NCBI RefSeq assembly: GCF_000499845.2
Contig: NC_023759.2
Coordinates: 49,698,172 to 49,762,171 of the forward strand
Direction: 5' to 3'
DNA length: 64,000 bases
DNA from: Phaseolus vulgaris
Lineage: Eukaryota; Streptophyta; Magnoliopsida; Fabales; Fabaceae
This document shows positions 62,097-64,000 of this stretch, piece by piece. The notes below the pieces were generated by a model. The model did not search any database. It was given only the letters and a program-made list of their open reading frames with translations, and was not told the origin of the DNA. The position numbers and the translations under genes were made by a program. Within the stretch, counting starts at the first letter, position 1. The number at the start of each line of letters is the position of its first letter.

Positions 62097-64000
62097 TCAA
62101 GCAGTCACTCCCTCCTCATGGAGCAGCATTTGATCAAAGTGCCACACACCTGAAAATCCACATCAAAGAAAACAAAGCATTTAGAGTTTTTTTTTTTTTT
62201 GCTAATATGATTGTTTTTCGATGAAAGAAAGCACTTGGGAATGACATATTCAAAAAAGTTGCCTGCAGCTGAACAATAATTTTTTACCATGTCCTTTGCC
62301 AACTCTTCTGAGCTGAGCAACGTACTCAGAGATTTTTTTAATAGCTTCCACCTACCCAAGTAAAAAAGTATGTCAAGTTTCGTTATTAATTTTCTTTGAC
62401 CAACATAAATTTAAAGTATGTCAAGTAAATCTTTATCAAAGTCACTTAATAATTTCTCTAATAAACTTAAAAGAAAAAGTTCCCTTAAATTGCAACACCA
62501 CATTACCTGTTCACCTAAAAATTCACTTTCAATAAAATCTGTCAACTGCACATCATTGTTCTCTGAGGCAACCTGTCAAATAACATGCAACAAGTTCAAA
62601 GAAAGGAATCAGCATTTAAATAACATCGAATTGGACATAAATGGGACCAATAAAAAACTCATCTTACACTGTGCAACTTAAGAAGCTTCTCATTTGTTAG
62701 CTTCTCCAACGACAGAGCAAGTTCCATTGCTGCAACAAGAAACAAACGCAAAACACATTTAGTGTCATACATACAAATTTACAGGGAAGTTCTTCAGGCA
62801 AAGCGAAAACTTTGAACATGTTCTCCTACATCATCTCTTACATATGAAATGATTCTGGCAATAAATTATATAGTTTATAATCTTAACAAATTAAGTCAAC
62901 ATGTGCACCAAATTAAGTCAGCTTTTGCTCTATGTTTGTTATTCATAATCTTTAAATGTTTCAACCTAAAACGAGGCTTTACAAACTAAACACACATATC
63001 TCTTAAAATAAATCCACGACAATGCCGCAAAAAGATAAAAGTTTGGCTATAAATTATATAAACACAAGAAAAAAAAAATAGAACAAGAGGGGGTCATAGA
63101 CACTAACCATACAGGGCATCTCCCTTTTCCTCATGGTCAAACTCAGAAAAAGGCAACACAATAGATTGCAACTTCACTTTTCCACCACGTTTGTTCTGAA
63201 AAATACATTAACACAAACAAATTTCTCAGCATCGCTTTCTAGAAAAAACTTGAAAATTAGCATCTGAAATGTGACACATAATCTTTAAGTACATTAAAAG
63301 CTGTAACCAATTTATACCTGATATTCCATCAATTTCTCAGCATGCTCCCTTTCCTCCTCACTTGACTCCTTGAAAAATCTGCAATGATGGCAATCATTAA
63401 TAACTACTCCCCACAAGGTAAATTAGAACACAGCAGAAACTGTAAATAATTATAATATAATTATAATATATAACCAAACATTACTTGGCAAGACCCTTGA
63501 GCGCAACATTGTCCCTGTCGAAGTAGGCAAACATCGCATGATAAACATACGAAACATTGTACTCCACACTGCAAAAGGAAAAACCAAAACATTAAAGCAA
63601 ATCAAACAGCATAGACCCAGAAACTATAAAAAGCCTTAATCAACTGCCACCCATGAAAATAAAGTGAAATTTATAAGGAATTATCGCTGGTGAGTATAAC
63701 TGAAGAGAGAATTTTAATTTTGAAGTAAGAAAAGATAGAAGCGAACCCACTTGATCTGTTCGTTGATAACAGCCTCAGACTCATGGGTGTACTTCTGGCG
63801 AGCAAGGGAAGCTTCTGGGAGCGTGGGGACGAGGTCGAGCTCCTTCTTTACCTCTTCAAAGGGTTCAAAAACGACGCCGGTTACGGGACGGTTGTTGGAG
63901 CCCTTGGAGGCGCTGGGAACGAAACTTTTCGCATGAGAGCAGCGAATAGCAGAAGAAGAAGAAGAGTTTATGAGAGGGAGTACATGGTCAGCGGAGGCGG
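62097..64000 (-). CDS. Plastid ferritin, 5' end cut by window edge
   Basis: Iron-storage protein of plastids, assembling as a 24-mer. Eight exons are visible: 64000-63751 (partial), 63568-63485, 63378-63318, 63195-63108, 62729-62668, 62572-62507, 62351-62288, 62149-62097, giving 241 residues up to the stop. Missing are the start codon and first part of the transit peptide. Next come the plant extension peptide ([20 protein letters not shown]), then the four-helix bundle: [20 protein letters not shown], the ferroxidase helix [32 protein letters not shown] and [16 protein letters not shown]. Seven introns in these places are usual for plant ferritin genes. Position next to eIF2-alpha matches AtFER4 (At2g40300). 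The iron-responsive promoter lies outside the window. Confidence 0.95.

Overview
This window is plant nuclear DNA, most likely from a phaseoloid legume (Vigna/Phaseolus/Glycine type). Evidence: GT-AG introns, AT-rich intergenic DNA (roughly 30% GC by eye), plastid-targeted proteins, and decayed repeats resembling LTR fragments known from legume genomes (the start TGTTGG...CTAGAG). Species level is inference.

Ten protein-coding genes can be reconstructed exon by exon with consistent reading phase. In order: a single-exon BAHD acyltransferase (1.2-2.5 kb, +); UGP3, plastid UDP-glucose pyrophosphorylase of sulfolipid synthesis (9.6-17.2 kb, -, 17 exons); SAM50, mitochondrial outer-membrane Omp85 (18.7-22.8 kb, -); BMF3, a BUB1/MAD3-family spindle-checkpoint protein (24.4-26.7 kb, +); a root-hair Ole e 1/PRPL1-type secreted protein (27.1-27.6 kb, -); an LRR receptor-like pseudokinase (30.8-35.0 kb, -); an intronless glutaredoxin-like protein (45.6-46.3 kb, -); a PMT23-type Golgi methyltransferase (49.4-55.1 kb, -); eIF2-alpha (57.8-60.1 kb, -); and a plastid ferritin cut by the right edge (62.1-64.0 kb, -).

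From memory of Arabidopsis, the order kinase - PMT23 - eIF2-alpha - ferritin matches At2g40270-At2g40300. UGP3 and the kinase are neighbours there as At3g56040/At3g56050. The SAM50-BMF3-PRPL1 trio matches At5g05520-At5g05500. The window therefore joins two ancestral gene blocks, with the trio lying between UGP3 and the kinase.

The spaces between genes (notably 2.5-9.5, 35-45.6, 46.3-49.4 and 60.3-62 kb) are gene-empty and hold decayed mobile DNA. I recognise a six-copy LTR-like family with a conserved TATA box, a TGTTGG-type LTR family, two Mutator-type MITEs with 9-bp target duplications, a truncated LINE inside a PMT23 intron, and several short tandem duplications.

Regulatory signals worth attention are two exact root-hair elements upstream of the PRPL1 gene, two P1BS phosphate-starvation boxes in the UGP3 leader, and a TATA plus site II promoter for eIF2-alpha. 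No new multi-gene system is evident; the most striking points are these promoter signals, the repeat architecture of BMF3 and the fused synteny.
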